A stretch of 64,000 nt of DNA from the NCBI GenBank assembly GCA_963736695.1, contig CAVTPU010000001.1:992001-1056000 (forward strand), in the 5' to 3' direction. Positions 1-8,645 of the stretch are shown in pieces. Below the pieces are notes generated by a model. That model was not told where the DNA came from, searched no databases, and was given only the letters and a program-made list of their open reading frames with translations. The DNA is from CAVTPU01 sp963736695 (lineage in GTDB: Bacteria > Actinomycetota > Actinomycetes > Mycobacteriales > Micromonosporaceae). Position numbers and translations under genes: made by a program. Each line of letters begins with the position of its first letter. Positions within the stretch are counted from its first letter, which is position 1.

Positions 1-1253
1 TAACCCACATCCGGCGTACCAGTGACGAAATCCCCTGTCTGGATCTCCCCGAGGTCGTCGGGCAACCCGGCTAGGCGTACCAGGGTCGGTTTTGTGTCAG
101 TCGGGCCGAGCCGCCACGCTAGGGGCACGCCGCCGCCGGATTCAAAACGGAAGGCGATCAACGCCCCGTCCGGCGCGACAATCCCGCCACCGGTCGCCGC
201 CTCGGGCTCGGGGGTGGGGCCGACTCCCGACGGGGTCGTCGAGTTGGCGGAGGCGCCCAACGCGGTAAAGGTTCGCCATGTTCGGCCGCCGTCGACGCTG
301 CGCTGAATCGTCAGGTCGGTGGATGACGAACCCGCCTTGTATGGATGTGTTTCGACTCGATACAGGGTGGTTGCGTCGAGGCCGGGCACCAGCGCGGTCC
401 CACACTCCGCCTCACTGCCGCAGGGCACCGTCCGATCGGTCCACGTCCGGCCGCCGTCCTGACTGACCGACACTGCAGGCACCCCGTACTGCAAGTTTGG
501 TTTAAGACTATATCCATCGAGGAAAATGGCCGCTTTGGTCGTGATTGTGCGGACGATGTTGTCGAGCGCGGGCCGCTGCTCAACCGACAACGACAGCACT
601 CGATTCGTTGCGGGGTCGATGGCCGAGAATCCACAGTGGTTGCCGAGTTGCCCGCACCGCAAAATCTGCGCAACCGGCAACGCCTGCGCCGACTCCTCGA
701 CGACAGGCCGCCAGGTCCGCCCACCGTCGACGCTCACCGCAGACTCCTGCTCTCCGTCGATGGGATTCTGCTGTGGCTGGCTCACCTTCGCGGTTGGCGG
801 CAGATAGCCGTCGGTGACGAGCAGCCCACCCGGCCCCGCCTGGAGAGAAGAATAACGCCAGTCGAGTCGATCCGTCCGCCGCGACCACGTGACCCCGCCG
901 TCGTCTGACCCGAACAGCACCGGATAGCAATCTGGGCAGTCGGCGCGCCACGCGAACAGATGGTTGTGGTCGGTGGCGAACGCCATATCCACCCGGTATT
1001 GGTCTGGCTCGGGGCTATTATCCAACCCGCCGCCGGCTGCGACCACCGTTACCGATCCCGCGACAATCGTTGCCAACGCGGTTGCTCCGATTCCGGCCAG
1101 CCGCCGATTCCGGCTCCACCACGTCCGCCACACCGGTGCCCCGGCACGCTTTCGCAGTCCATCCAGGTCCCACACCTGATCGGGTAGTGCGGCGGCAGCC
1201 CGATTCACCCGGGCACTGATCTCGTCAGGGACCACCACATCATCGATTTGCAT
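1..1253 (-). CDS. Membrane-anchored Asp-box (sialidase/BNR-like) repeat protein, 3' end outside window
   Basis: An uninterrupted frame of at least 417 codons runs from an ATG at 1253 off the left edge, so the C-terminus is missing. Residues 1-45 are cytosolic and basic. A transmembrane segment follows (about 52-72, after WWSRNRRLAG). The outer part has four Asp-box motifs of the form S/T-x-D-G-G-x-T-W (DDGGVTW, VDGGRTW, QDGGRTW, VDGGRTW), which cap blades of beta-propellers in sialidases and related sensors. The start overlaps the sigma-factor gene by 14 bp, so the two are translated together. By position it could be the partner or anti-sigma/sensor of that sigma factor, but I see no recognised anti-sigma domain; sialidase activity is not implied by Asp boxes alone. 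Confidence 0.8.
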   Translation of the reverse strand, partial: MQIDDVVVPDEISARVNRAAAALPDQVWDLDGLRKRAGAPVWRTWWSRNRRLAGIGATALATIVAGSVTVVAAGGGLDNSPEPDQYRVDMAFATDHNHLFAWRADCPDCYPVLFGSDDGGVTWSRRTDRLDWRYSSLQAGPGGLLVTDGYLPPTAKVSQPQQNPIDGEQESAVSVDGGRTWRPVVEESAQALPVAQILRCGQLGNHCGFSAIDPATNRVLSLSVEQRPALDNIVRTITTKAAIFLDGYSLKPNLQYGVPAVSVSQDGGRTWTDRTVPCGSEAECGTALVPGLDATTLYRVETHPYKAGSSSTDLTIQRSVDGGRTWRTFTALGASANSTTPSGVGPTPEPEAATGGGIVAPDGALIAFRFESGGGVPLAWRLGPTDTKPTLVRLAGLPDDLGEIQTGDFVTGTPDVG

Positions 1254-1791
1254 CAGTGTCTCCAATGGTCAGTTCCGTGCGCAGATGCAGCAAGGCCCGC
1301 GACAGTCGACTCTTCACCGTGCCGGCCGCGATCCCCAGTGCCGCCGCCGTCTCCGTCGTGTTCAGGTTCAACAGCACTCGAGCGACCACCACCGCGCGGT
1401 GCTTGACGTCCAAACGACCCAACGCGGCGAGCGCCGCGATGCCGACCGGGTCGGGTGGTGACAACGAGCCGCGCATGCCCGCACGGTCGGCCTCGGGTAG
1501 GGGACGTTCGCGACGGGTCTGACGCCAGCGTGAGGTCGCCCAGTTCAGGCCAACTCGATATACCCAACCGCCGGGATTGTTGTGCGTGCCGACCACATGC
1601 CACCGGGTGTAGGCGCGCAGCATCGCTTCGTCGGTGGCTTCACGGGCCAGTGCGGCGTCGGCGAGCACCAACGCTAACGCCCGGTAGACGATATCGACCT
1701 GGCCGCGGTAAAAGCCCTCGAACGAGTCCGCCGCGATGACGGTCGTCGGCTCTTCTGCAGTAGCCGTAGCTTTCATGCCAGGTACACGCAC
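1240..1791 (-). CDS. ECF-type (SigE-like) RNA polymerase sigma factor
   Basis: A 183-residue sigma-70 family protein of ECF size. Region 2 lies at about residues 25-95 (FYRGQVDIVYRALALVLAD, then EATDEAMLRAYTRW and NPGGWVYRVGLNWA). Region 4 lies at about 120-172, with the helix-turn-helix TETAAALGIAAGTVKSRLSR. It should direct RNA polymerase to a small regulon. The start taken is GTG; an ATG five codons downstream (1776) is an equally good choice. It overlaps the Asp-box membrane protein that follows, a sigma/membrane-partner arrangement common in actinomycetes. The target promoter and stimulus cannot be read from the sequence. Confidence 0.88.
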   Translation of the reverse strand: MRVPGMKATATAEEPTTVIAADSFEGFYRGQVDIVYRALALVLADAALAREATDEAMLRAYTRWHVVGTHNNPGGWVYRVGLNWATSRWRQTRRERPLPEADRAGMRGSLSPPDPVGIAALAALGRLDVKHRAVVVARVLLNLNTTETAAALGIAAGTVKSRLSRALLHLRTELTIGDTDANR

Positions 1792-1893
1792 CAGCCGCCC
1801 TCATCGTTCCATGTGATGTGTCGGGTCGACCCTGGCTTGTGGCCCGGGTTGCGTCAACGCGGCGCCTAGAGAGATTTCCTGGTACGAGCTAGT

Positions 1894-1933
1894 GCGGGGC
1901 GAGGTCACGGCTGCTGCCGTGACCTCGCCCCGC
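1894..1933 (-). terminator. Perfect 17-bp hairpin after the DUF4386 gene
   Basis: A perfect 17-bp inverted repeat with a 6-base loop (CTGCTG) sits 9 bp past the stop of the DUF4386 gene. There is no clear T-run, as is usual for actinobacterial hairpin terminators. It separates that gene from the sigma-factor operon downstream. Confidence 0.75.
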
Positions 1934-1942
1934 AGGTTCGAC

Positions 1943-2683
1943 TCAGTCGGCAACCACGAGTCGGTTGCGGCGGGCCATGAGGATGCCGCCGACGACACCG
2001 AGCCACAGAAGCCAGACTGTGTATGCGATAACGGCGATGGTCGCGTCAACGCTGATGTGGGTCCCGAAGAGTTGGGACGAGAGCCACATGGGCATCCAGA
2101 TCACGCTGGCCACCCCAGAAACGATCGCTGACCAGCGAGAAATAATCCCGTGGCGGATGAACAAGATCGCCAACCCGATGGCCCAGATGCCTTGCAGCAA
2201 AAAGCCGAGGTGCTCGCCAAGCGAGCCACCAGCGTAGACGTTGAGCATGTCGTAGCTGGCGCCGATGGCAGCCCGCTCGGGTGACCCTTCGGCCGCGGCG
2301 AGGTAGTTGTGGGCCAAGCTCGGGACGGTGACTGGCCAGCGAACCCAGCCGAGCAGCTGAACGAGAGCGCCGGCCACACCCATCGTGGTCAGCGCCTGGT
2401 TCGTCGCGGACGGCGGGAACAGACGGGAGAGCCCGATCGCGGCGGGCACCAGCGCGAGGCTGGAGAGCAGCTGAAAATAGAACCCGACGCGTATGGCGGT
2501 GGCGTGCGCTGCGAACTCGGGGAGTGCGGTGCTGGCGGGGTCGTCGAGTCGAGCCGGCCAGTCGAATACGGCCCCGAGCATCAAACTGCCGACGCTGGTG
2601 AGCACGAGCGCGGCGATGAGCAGCGCGCCGGTCCCGGCAGCGGTGGCGGCCGTGGGCCCGATCCGCCGGTGGGGTGTGGACAT
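1943..2683 (-). CDS. DUF4386 family integral membrane protein
   Basis: A 246-residue protein with about six hydrophobic helices (roughly 10-35, 62-86, 97-117, 155-176, 184-202, 212-236). Loops carry conserved-looking residues such as FDWPARLDDP after helix 1. This matches the DUF4386 family, whose function is unknown. The ATG at 2683 is chosen because AGGAGAGG lies 7 bases upstream; the frame is open for another 56 codons upstream but crosses the promoter and operator DNA. It is monocistronic, bounded by a strong hairpin downstream. DUF4386 genes are often next to TetR-type regulators; none is here, although operator-like repeats lie upstream. Confidence 0.8.
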   Translation of the reverse strand: MSTPHRRIGPTAATAAGTGALLIAALVLTSVGSLMLGAVFDWPARLDDPASTALPEFAAHATAIRVGFYFQLLSSLALVPAAIGLSRLFPPSATNQALTTMGVAGALVQLLGWVRWPVTVPSLAHNYLAAAEGSPERAAIGASYDMLNVYAGGSLGEHLGFLLQGIWAIGLAILFIRHGIISRWSAIVSGVASVIWMPMWLSSQLFGTHISVDATIAVIAYTVWLLWLGVVGGILMARRNRLVVAD

Positions 2684-2702
2684 GGAGACCTCTCCTAGAT
2701 GC

Positions 2703-2781
2703 GAGAACTGTGTTTCTGTAGAGAACGGCGTTCTCCTTTGAGACTGACTCACAGCGTACCGCTTGTCAAGAGCAATGCTCT
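2703..2781 (-). promoter_or_regulatory. Promoter with repeated GAGAAC..GTTCTC operators
   Basis: Read on the minus strand, a -35 TTGACA lies at 2769-2764. Around it are three inverted repeats: AGAGC-3-GCTCT at 2769-2781, a perfect GAGAAC-3-GTTCTC at 2721-2735, and an imperfect GAGAAC-3-GTTTCT at 2703-2717. The last two are 18 bp apart centre to centre. Such paired short palindromes between the -35 region and the start codon are typical of repressor (TetR-like) operators. The -10 element is not clear. Confidence 0.55.
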
Positions 2782-2868
2782 CGTTGCGTACGGTGTTCTC
2801 GTGTAGATCGTCTCGACCTGGCCTCCCGATCGGAGGACATCTAGGGGTCACCTCAGGGATGTCACTGG

Positions 2869-2898
2869 TTGACCGTCGGTCAAAGCCGACCCTCTAAT
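2869..2898 (+). promoter_or_regulatory. Leaderless promoter with palindromic operator for the Acg-like gene
   Basis: A 15-bp palindrome TTGACCGTCGGTCAA (2869-2883) contains the -35 TTGACC. After an 18-bp spacer comes TCTAAT (2893-2898) as -10. The ATG at 2906 is only 7 bases further on, and there is no Shine-Dalgarno sequence, so the mRNA probably begins at the start codon. Confidence 0.6.
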
Positions 2899-2905
2899 CA
2901 GACCC

Positions 2906-4159
2906 ATGCAAAAAGACGAGTACGCACCGGACGGAGAATCGGCCCACAGTGGACTATCACACGCGAGGCTGAGTCGACGAGGTTTACTGCGAGCCCTCGG
3001 CACGACCGCGACCGTTGCGACGGTCGCCGGTAGCGCGGGTCTGACCTGGCTCGGCATAACGAACGGAGTTTTCAGCACTGGCCGCGGATCAGCATATGAG
3101 GCGTGGGATGTGGCGGGGTTGGGCGGCGGCTCTCCCACCTCACTCGTCAACGCGGCCGTGCTCGCAGCAAACGCGCACAACACTCAGCCATGGCGGTTTC
3201 GGGTGGGTGATGACCATGTGGACCTTCTCTCCGACCCGGCGCGCACGATCGGGGCAATCGACCCGCTGCTACGCGAGTTCGACCTGTCGCTCGGCTGCGC
3301 CTTGGAGAACATGGCGTTGGCCGCACCACTCAACGGCTTTGATTCGCAATTGTCGATGCTGCCCGGGCCCGGCGACAACACCTGGGTGGCACGGATGGGG
3401 TTGACCCGCCGTCAGAACGGTTCGAGTGCCGGCGTCACGACATATGGCGCGTTCGATGTTGATCAACTCGCGCGGGCGATTCCGTCGCGACACACCAACC
3501 GGGCAGCCTATGACACATCCCGCCAGGTGTCGCCGACACAACTTGACGCGCTCGCCTCCGTCGCCGCCTCGAACGAGGTGGAGCTGGTGTGGATGCCACG
3601 CGCATTCGCCGACCACACCATCGCCGCGACCAAGGCGATCATCGCCGACCCGGAACAGGCCGACGACGACTTCCGGTGGTATCGCGAGAACTGGCGCGAC
3701 ATTCAACAAAAGCAAGACGGCGTCACAATCGAGACATCCGGCACGACGCCGCTGATCCGTTCGGCAGCGAAACTGGTGCCGGTGTCCCGAAAGACCAGTC
3801 ACGACGGTTGGCTGAGCACCACCCGCATGCAGTTGCCGACAGCGTCGGCATTTGGGGCGCTGATCGTCGCCGACCCCACCGACCGCAGACTTCGCCTGGC
3901 GGCTGGTCGTGCGTGGCAGCGGACGCATCTGGCGGCGACGTCCGCCGGGCTCGCGGCACAACCACTGTGTCAAGTGCTCGAGCGGGTGGAACGAGACCAG
4001 AGTCTGGGACGTGTGTCAGAGTTCGCGGCGCCACTCGCGCGACTATTGCCGGCCGGGCGCCACGCGCTCATGACATTCCGAGTCGGATACCCAACCGTGA
4101 CTGCGCCCCGCAGCCCACGTCGACCGGCCCATCGGGTCATTCTCAACTCCGCGAGGTAG
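2906..4159 (+). CDS. Tat-exported Acg-family nitroreductase-like flavoprotein
   Basis: A 417-residue protein. Residues 21-28 (RLSRRGLL) form a twin-arginine motif followed by a hydrophobic stretch to about 55, so it is probably exported folded with its cofactor, or membrane-anchored. The mature part starts with the nitroreductase-fold signature HNTQPWRF at about 91-98, and RHTNRAAYD at about 196-204 is also typical of the Acg family (mycobacterial Rv2032-like proteins). Acg-type proteins bind or sequester FMN and many lack nitroreductase activity, so a redox or flavin-storage role is inferred, not shown. The start follows directly from a leaderless promoter. A small membrane protein follows 4 bp after the stop. 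Confidence 0.8.
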   Translation: MQKDEYAPDGESAHSGLSHARLSRRGLLRALGTTATVATVAGSAGLTWLGITNGVFSTGRGSAYEAWDVAGLGGGSPTSLVNAAVLAANAHNTQPWRFRVGDDHVDLLSDPARTIGAIDPLLREFDLSLGCALENMALAAPLNGFDSQLSMLPGPGDNTWVARMGLTRRQNGSSAGVTTYGAFDVDQLARAIPSRHTNRAAYDTSRQVSPTQLDALASVAASNEVELVWMPRAFADHTIAATKAIIADPEQADDDFRWYRENWRDIQQKQDGVTIETSGTTPLIRSAAKLVPVSRKTSHDGWLSTTRMQLPTASAFGALIVADPTDRRLRLAAGRAWQRTHLAATSAGLAAQPLCQVLERVERDQSLGRVSEFAAPLARLLPAGRHALMTFRVGYPTVTAPRSPRRPAHRVILNSAR

Positions 4160-4163
4160 ATCT

Positions 4164-4463
4164 ATGTATGTCATGTGCAGTGTCGTGATGGCAGGTCTGT
4201 TCGGCTGGGTCGGCATCGTCGCGGGCGGCGCCGATCTGATATTTGGATTGCTCGGCGCCGTTCTGATTCTCGCGATGCTCGGCGCCGCCAGAGCATGGCC
4301 GGCGGTCTTTCAACGTCGATCCGTCACCGTGCTTTCGTTCGCGCTCGCGGTGACGCCACTAACCGCGCACACGTGGTGGAGCCTGGTCACGCCCATACTG
4401 GCCTTGGTGACACTCTGGGTGGGACCAGCTGCGGTCGCCCGGCTGGCTCGAATCACCCAATGA
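4164..4463 (+). CDS. Small hydrophobic membrane protein, unknown function
   Basis: A 99-residue protein that is almost all membrane: helices at about 5-27, 30-46, 53-72 and 74-92. The ribosome site GAGGTAG overlaps the stop of the upstream Acg-like gene, and the gap is 4 bp, so the two are co-transcribed and probably coupled. It could anchor or accompany the exported flavoprotein, but no family is recognised. It ends 33 bp from the convergent ankyrin gene. Confidence 0.6.
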   Translation: MYVMCSVVMAGLFGWVGIVAGGADLIFGLLGAVLILAMLGAARAWPAVFQRRSVTVLSFALAVTPLTAHTWWSLVTPILALVTLWVGPAAVARLARITQ

Positions 4464-4496
4464 GCCGTCCGACCGGGTCACGGCGGCGTAATGATC

Positions 4497-5705
4497 TCAC
4501 CGTCGAGGAGGTGCCTGTTTCCGGTCAGGCATTGGTGCAAACGGGAACGCCACGCGTGCGGCCGCCGTGAGTTCAGCGAACCGGGAATGCTTCTGGACGG
4601 CTGGACTCGCAAGCAACGCGGCCACCTCATCATCTCCAAAGCTCATGTAGGAGACCGCGGCCCGTTTCGCCGTGCACAGATCCACCACCAGATCGGCCCA
4701 CTGTGGATGGTCGATCGCCGCTGGGGTAGCCAGCAGCACCAGTACCCAGTCGAACGTGTAGAGGTGATCGTCACTGTAGAACTCCCACACGCCGGGGACG
4801 TCATCGTTGTCCATCTCGTCGAGGCTCAGCTGTTGTCCATACACTTCCAGCGTCACATCAGCATATGTGCGGGACAACGCCACCACTTGTCGAACCAGGT
4901 CCGGCCAGCCCGGGTGACCGACCGCAGCCGGGCTGGCGAGGGTCCACTCACACAACGGTCTGGCCGAGTCGAGGTCAAGCAGGGCACCGATTCGCTCCGC
5001 CCAGTCCGGCTGACTCACCTGCTCGGCGGAGCCGAGCGACACGTATCGCTGCCGCTCAGCGTCTGTGGCGGCGGCGGCCGCGTCCATCAACGTGGTGAGG
5101 GCCACGATCGCGGCCCGCACCCGCTCGGCGTGCTCCGCAGCGTACGGCTCGATGACCGTAAGAAAATCACGATGGATTGTACGTTTTCGGCTTAGCAGCT
5201 CTTCATGGTACCGCCAATCACCGAACCGCTTTTCACCGACCGGCACGGCGCAGATCTGGTCAAGAACATCAACACCCAACGGGTCGGACACGTCGAGCCG
5301 AGCGCCGGCGTCGAGCAGTGCCGCCGCCACAGTAGGACTCGCCAGATATGCCAGCGCCGGACCGAAACAGCCCACGTGGTTGGGGTCGGCCCCCGCGTCG
5401 AGCAGCGCCCGCACCACGTCGATCTGCCCCGCTTGCGCGGCGAGGATCAGTGCGGTCTCACCCCGATAGTTGATCTCATCCACGGCAGCACCACCGGCCA
5501 GCAGCGCGCACACCACATCGACTTTTCCGTTGCGTGCCGCCTCGCTGATCGGCACGTAATATGGCCGACCGGAGACACAGCCCTCCGCCGCACCATGATA
5601 GAGGCCGCCATCGATTCCAGACAGGTCCGCCCCTGCGGCGATCAACGCGTGAACCCGAGTGAGATCACCTTTGTACGCCGCCTCGGCGAGTGCGGACTTT
5701 TCCAT
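4497..5705 (-). CDS. Ankyrin-repeat protein
   Basis: A 402-residue soluble protein. Residues 1-150 hold about four ankyrin repeats (LAEAAYKGDLTRVHALIAAG, ARNGKVDVVCALLAGGA, GETALILAAQAGQIDVVRAL, and a weaker one ending AAALLDAGARLDV). The rest, about 160-402, is helical with no recognised domain, but two passages begin with similar HP-W-DLV motifs (GHPGWPDLVRQVV, DHPQWADLVVDLC), suggesting an internal duplication. The ankyrin part should bind a protein partner. There is no signal peptide. It stands alone, with a divergent hypothetical gene 95 bp upstream. Free-standing proteins like this are often immunity or housekeeping scaffold proteins, but nothing here decides that. Confidence 0.82.
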   Translation of the reverse strand: MEKSALAEAAYKGDLTRVHALIAAGADLSGIDGGLYHGAAEGCVSGRPYYVPISEAARNGKVDVVCALLAGGAAVDEINYRGETALILAAQAGQIDVVRALLDAGADPNHVGCFGPALAYLASPTVAAALLDAGARLDVSDPLGVDVLDQICAVPVGEKRFGDWRYHEELLSRKRTIHRDFLTVIEPYAAEHAERVRAAIVALTTLMDAAAAATDAERQRYVSLGSAEQVSQPDWAERIGALLDLDSARPLCEWTLASPAAVGHPGWPDLVRQVVALSRTYADVTLEVYGQQLSLDEMDNDDVPGVWEFYSDDHLYTFDWVLVLLATPAAIDHPQWADLVVDLCTAKRAAVSYMSFGDDEVAALLASPAVQKHSRFAELTAAARVAFPFAPMPDRKQAPPRR

Positions 5706-5800
5706 TTACCCACGCCCCTTCATGACACGCCACGAGGTGACGGGGCGAGTGCGTCGAGCGCCTCGGCGTCCCAGGGTCGCCGGTTTGTAGTATCGACGAG

Positions 5801-6385
5801 GTGACTCTACAAGCCGATCCGGTGCTGTTGGCCCTCGCGTCGGGAGACGAACACGGTCTCGAAGACTATCTGAACCAGAGATCGCCTTTCATACTGGTCG
5901 TGGACCACCGGGAGGAGGACGACGAGATTGTCAGGCTGGTCGGCGCTGCGCTGCCTCAGGAGGACGTTCGAGTCGAAGCGGACTACTCCGGCGACCGGCC
6001 CGTCCTAACGGTGTGGTTCAACAGCGAGCGGCATCTCATCGCACTGACCGAGTCCACCTGGGACCGGATCATCACCGTCCGCAGTATGCAAACAATCATC
6101 GCGCCGAAATACACGATCAAGCTGATCCGCAGTTCGTTCCTCTCCGATACTTGGTGCTACTACATACGCACCACTTCTTGGTGGACCAGGGCCGAGCAGG
6201 AGAACCTATCGCTGATCCGGGCGACGTTCGAGGACGTACCCTCCGACGCACGGGTCGACGCGCCCGTCGAATTGCTGTGGGCCGAGCCCTTTCCGCCCAT
6301 CTACACCTCCGCGGAGACAGAGGCGAACCAGCTAGCGGCAGGTCGTCGACTGCGCGATGTGCCATGGCGACCTGAGTCAGACTGA
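5801..6385 (+). CDS. Hypothetical protein
   Basis: A 194-residue, acidic, soluble protein starting at GTG. No family is recognised. The N-terminal half alternates acidic turns and beta-like strands (FILVVDHREEDDEIVRLVG, PVLTVWFNSERHLIAL); the middle is aromatic (WCYYIRTTSWWT). No signal peptide or membrane segment is seen. It is divergent from the ankyrin gene and ends 88 bp before the YCII gene. Codon use looks normal for the window, so it is probably a true gene. Confidence 0.6.
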   Translation: MTLQADPVLLALASGDEHGLEDYLNQRSPFILVVDHREEDDEIVRLVGAALPQEDVRVEADYSGDRPVLTVWFNSERHLIALTESTWDRIITVRSMQTIIAPKYTIKLIRSSFLSDTWCYYIRTTSWWTRAEQENLSLIRATFEDVPSDARVDAPVELLWAEPFPPIYTSAETEANQLAAGRRLRDVPWRPESD

Positions 6386-6473
6386 AAGTCCTCGCGCGAG
6401 GTGTCGATCCAGGTGCGGCTCGTTCGACATGTATGTGCGCGGTCGACAAGCGGCCTCGCCGGAAGAGGAGAAC

Positions 6474-6848
6474 ATGATGTCGAAATACCTTCTGATCATG
6501 CGGGCCACTGACGAGTCGTACGCGACCATGATGGCCAACATCGATGAGTTGATAGTCGCGACCCGCCAATTCGTCGGGGAGGCGGTCAAGGCGGGCGTTT
6601 TACTCGCGGCCGAAGGCCTGGACGAGCCGAACAATAGCGTCGTGGTCGACTTCGGCGGCGAGACCCCGGTGGTCACGGACGGGCCATATGGCGAGACCAA
6701 GGAACTGTTCGGCGGTTACTTCATGTTCGACGTCGCCTCAAAGCAGGAGGCGATCGAGTGGGCCAAGCGGGTCCCGGTCGTCTCCGGATCCAAGATCGAG
6801 GTCCGTCGAGTGCTGGGAGAAGACGACCGCCCGCAGGGCAACAGGTAA
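6474..6848 (+). CDS. YCII/DGPF-domain protein, partner of ECF42 sigma factor
   Basis: A 124-residue YCII-fold protein (COG3795 type). It begins with KYLLIMRA, and residues 63-71 read DGPYGETKE, the family's DGPF-like motif. The ATG at 6474 is chosen because GAGGAG lies just upstream; the open frame reaches further but without a ribosome site. It sits 38 bp before an ECF42-type sigma factor, the classic pairing for DGPF proteins. The biochemical role of DGPF proteins is not settled; they are thought to work with ECF42 factors. Confidence 0.88.
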   Translation: MMSKYLLIMRATDESYATMMANIDELIVATRQFVGEAVKAGVLLAAEGLDEPNNSVVVDFGGETPVVTDGPYGETKELFGGYFMFDVASKQEAIEWAKRVPVVSGSKIEVRRVLGEDDRPQGNR

Positions 6849-6886
6849 TCGCCCCGCAGTACGACGACAGTCAGCAGGCGAATCTG

Positions 6887-8113
6887 GTGGGCACAGTCGA
6901 CGTCGAGGCCGTCTGGCGGATCGAGTCGGCGCGGATCGTCGCCGCGCTGACTCGATTCACCGGCGACTTCGGGCTGGCCGAAGACGCGGCGCAGGAGGCG
7001 GTGGCCGAGGCGCTGACGTCATGGCCGCTCGCCCCGCCGGCGAATCCGGCCGGCTGGCTGATGGCCACGGCCCGGCGGCGGGCGATCGACGCGCTCCGCC
7101 GCCGGGCCGCCCTGCGACACCGGTATGTCCTGATGATGGCCGACCCGCCGGTCGCGTCGACAGTCGTCGACGACATCGATCCCGACCGGATCGATGACGA
7201 CATCCTGGCGCTGATGTTCATCAGCTGTCACCCGGTGCTCTCCCCCGAGTCCCGAGTCGCGCTGACCCTTCGCGTGGTCGGCGGCCTGTCCACCGAACAG
7301 ATCGCGCGCGCGTTCCTGGTCTCCGTCCCAACCGTGCAAGCCCGCATCACCCGCGCGAAGAAGACGATCGCGGCGGCTCGGGTGCCATTCGAGGTGCCGC
7401 CGGCCAGCGAACGCCGAGAACGACTGGGCGGCGTGCTCGGCGCCATCTATGTGATCTTTACTGAGGGCTCGACGGCCGCGTCTGGTGACCGATTGCTGCG
7501 CACCGATGTTGCGTACGAAGCGATTCGGTTGGCCCGCAAGCTGGCCGCTTTGCAGCAGAACGAGCCGGAGGTGCATGGTCTGCTCGCGTTGTGTGAGCTG
7601 ACGGCGGCGCGATTTCCGGCCCGGACCGGCCCGGACGGTTCGCCGATCCTGTTGGAGGACCAGGACCGGCGGCGGTGGGATGTCTCGGCGATTCGCCGTG
7701 GGCTGGTCGCGCTGGGCAAGGCATCGACTCGCGGTCTCGGCCCCTATGGTCTGCAGGCGGCGATCGCTGCCGTCCACGCGTCAGCGCCGTCCGTCGCGGA
7801 GACCGACTGGGAGCGGATCGTGGTGCTCTATGAGGCACTCGGTCGAGTCGCACCCTCACCGGTGGTTGACCTCAACCGGGCGGTCGCGGTGGCTATGGCC
7901 TCGGGCCCGGCGCTGGCTCTGGCCATTGTGGACGATCTCATCGCCTCTGGTCGGCTCGCTGGTTCACACCTCATTCCGACCGTACGGGGTGAGCTGCTGG
8001 CCCGTCTCGGGCAGCGGGCGGCGGCGCGGGCAGAGCTGGAGTTGGCCGCCCGACTATGCGCCAACCAACGCGAACGCTCGGTGCTGCTGCGCAAGGTGGC
8101 CGCGCTGGACTGA
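6887..8113 (+). CDS. ECF42-type RNA polymerase sigma factor with C-terminal TPR-like extension
   Basis: A protein of about 408 residues, the usual length of ECF42 (COG4941) sigma factors. Sigma region 2 is near residues 10-75 (FGLAEDAAQEAVAEAL, PAGWLMATARRRAIDALRR). Region 4 follows at about 115-165 (LSTEQIARAFLVSVPTVQAR). A long helical TPR-like C-terminus includes the family hallmarks LGAIYVIFTEG, GLLALCELTAARFPAR and ALGRVAPSPVVDLNRAVAVA. ECF42 factors are thought to be controlled through this extension and not by an anti-sigma factor. The GTG at 6887 with AGCAGG upstream is the likely start; the frame is open earlier but overlaps the YCII gene. It is co-transcribed with the YCII gene. Confidence 0.87.
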   Translation: MGTVDVEAVWRIESARIVAALTRFTGDFGLAEDAAQEAVAEALTSWPLAPPANPAGWLMATARRRAIDALRRRAALRHRYVLMMADPPVASTVVDDIDPDRIDDDILALMFISCHPVLSPESRVALTLRVVGGLSTEQIARAFLVSVPTVQARITRAKKTIAAARVPFEVPPASERRERLGGVLGAIYVIFTEGSTAASGDRLLRTDVAYEAIRLARKLAALQQNEPEVHGLLALCELTAARFPARTGPDGSPILLEDQDRRRWDVSAIRRGLVALGKASTRGLGPYGLQAAIAAVHASAPSVAETDWERIVVLYEALGRVAPSPVVDLNRAVAVAMASGPALALAIVDDLIASGRLAGSHLIPTVRGELLARLGQRAAARAELELAARLCANQRERSVLLRKVAALD

Positions 8114-8243
8114 CACTATCCGAAGCGACCCGACCGAGTGTGACACAGAGCTAATCTGAGGCAGTGGTAGTGGTAGTGGTCGCGGTGTGCGGGGCAGCGA
8201 TGCGGCCTGGATCGCAGGTTTCGGCGAATGCGAGAATCGGCCC

Positions 8244-8645
8244 ATGAATCGGCACAGACCCAAAATCCTCTTTGTTGTGAACACTCGCGCAGACGAAGAG
8301 GGTGACGTTGCCGGCGTACTAATGACCGTCCGCCAAGCGGAGGTCGATGCCGATGTCGCGTTCTCCCTCTCCGACCTCGAGGTCCTTGCCGCGCGCGAGG
8401 TTTACGACGCTGCCGCAGTCGACCTTTCGTTTCCTGACGTCGACGCCTGCGTCGCGGGGGTCGCCACGGCGATTGTTCGGCCGATGGTCTTCGCCTCACT
8501 TCAATTCTGGCGATCTGTGGATTTCAACGAACGGCCCGGGTGGGCCGGCCGTCACATCGTCTACTCCCACGCGAGCCAGTTCGGGGAGGAACTGAAGGCG
8601 CTTGGGGACCTGTGCGCCAACGAGGTCGAGCGGGACGAGGCGTAA
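8244..8645 (+). CDS. Hypothetical protein
   Basis: A 133-residue soluble protein, start taken at the ATG of NRHRPKILFVVNTR; the frame is open 19 codons further upstream. It begins with a hydrophobic strand and then an acidic helix, loosely like a receiver or flavodoxin fold (ILFVVNTRADEEGDVAGVLM), but no family is recognised. It is followed by a convergent HEAT-repeat gene. Just upstream (8163-8181) is a short run of GTGGTA repeats. Confidence 0.45.
   Translation: MNRHRPKILFVVNTRADEEGDVAGVLMTVRQAEVDADVAFSLSDLEVLAAREVYDAAAVDLSFPDVDACVAGVATAIVRPMVFASLQFWRSVDFNERPGWAGRHIVYSHASQFGEELKALGDLCANEVERDEA

Noticed and set aside
8161..8190. GTGGTA short repeat as a possible regulatory or CRISPR-like element
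   Set aside because: Only about three 6-bp units with no spacers; too short to mean anything. No CRISPR array was seen anywhere in the window.
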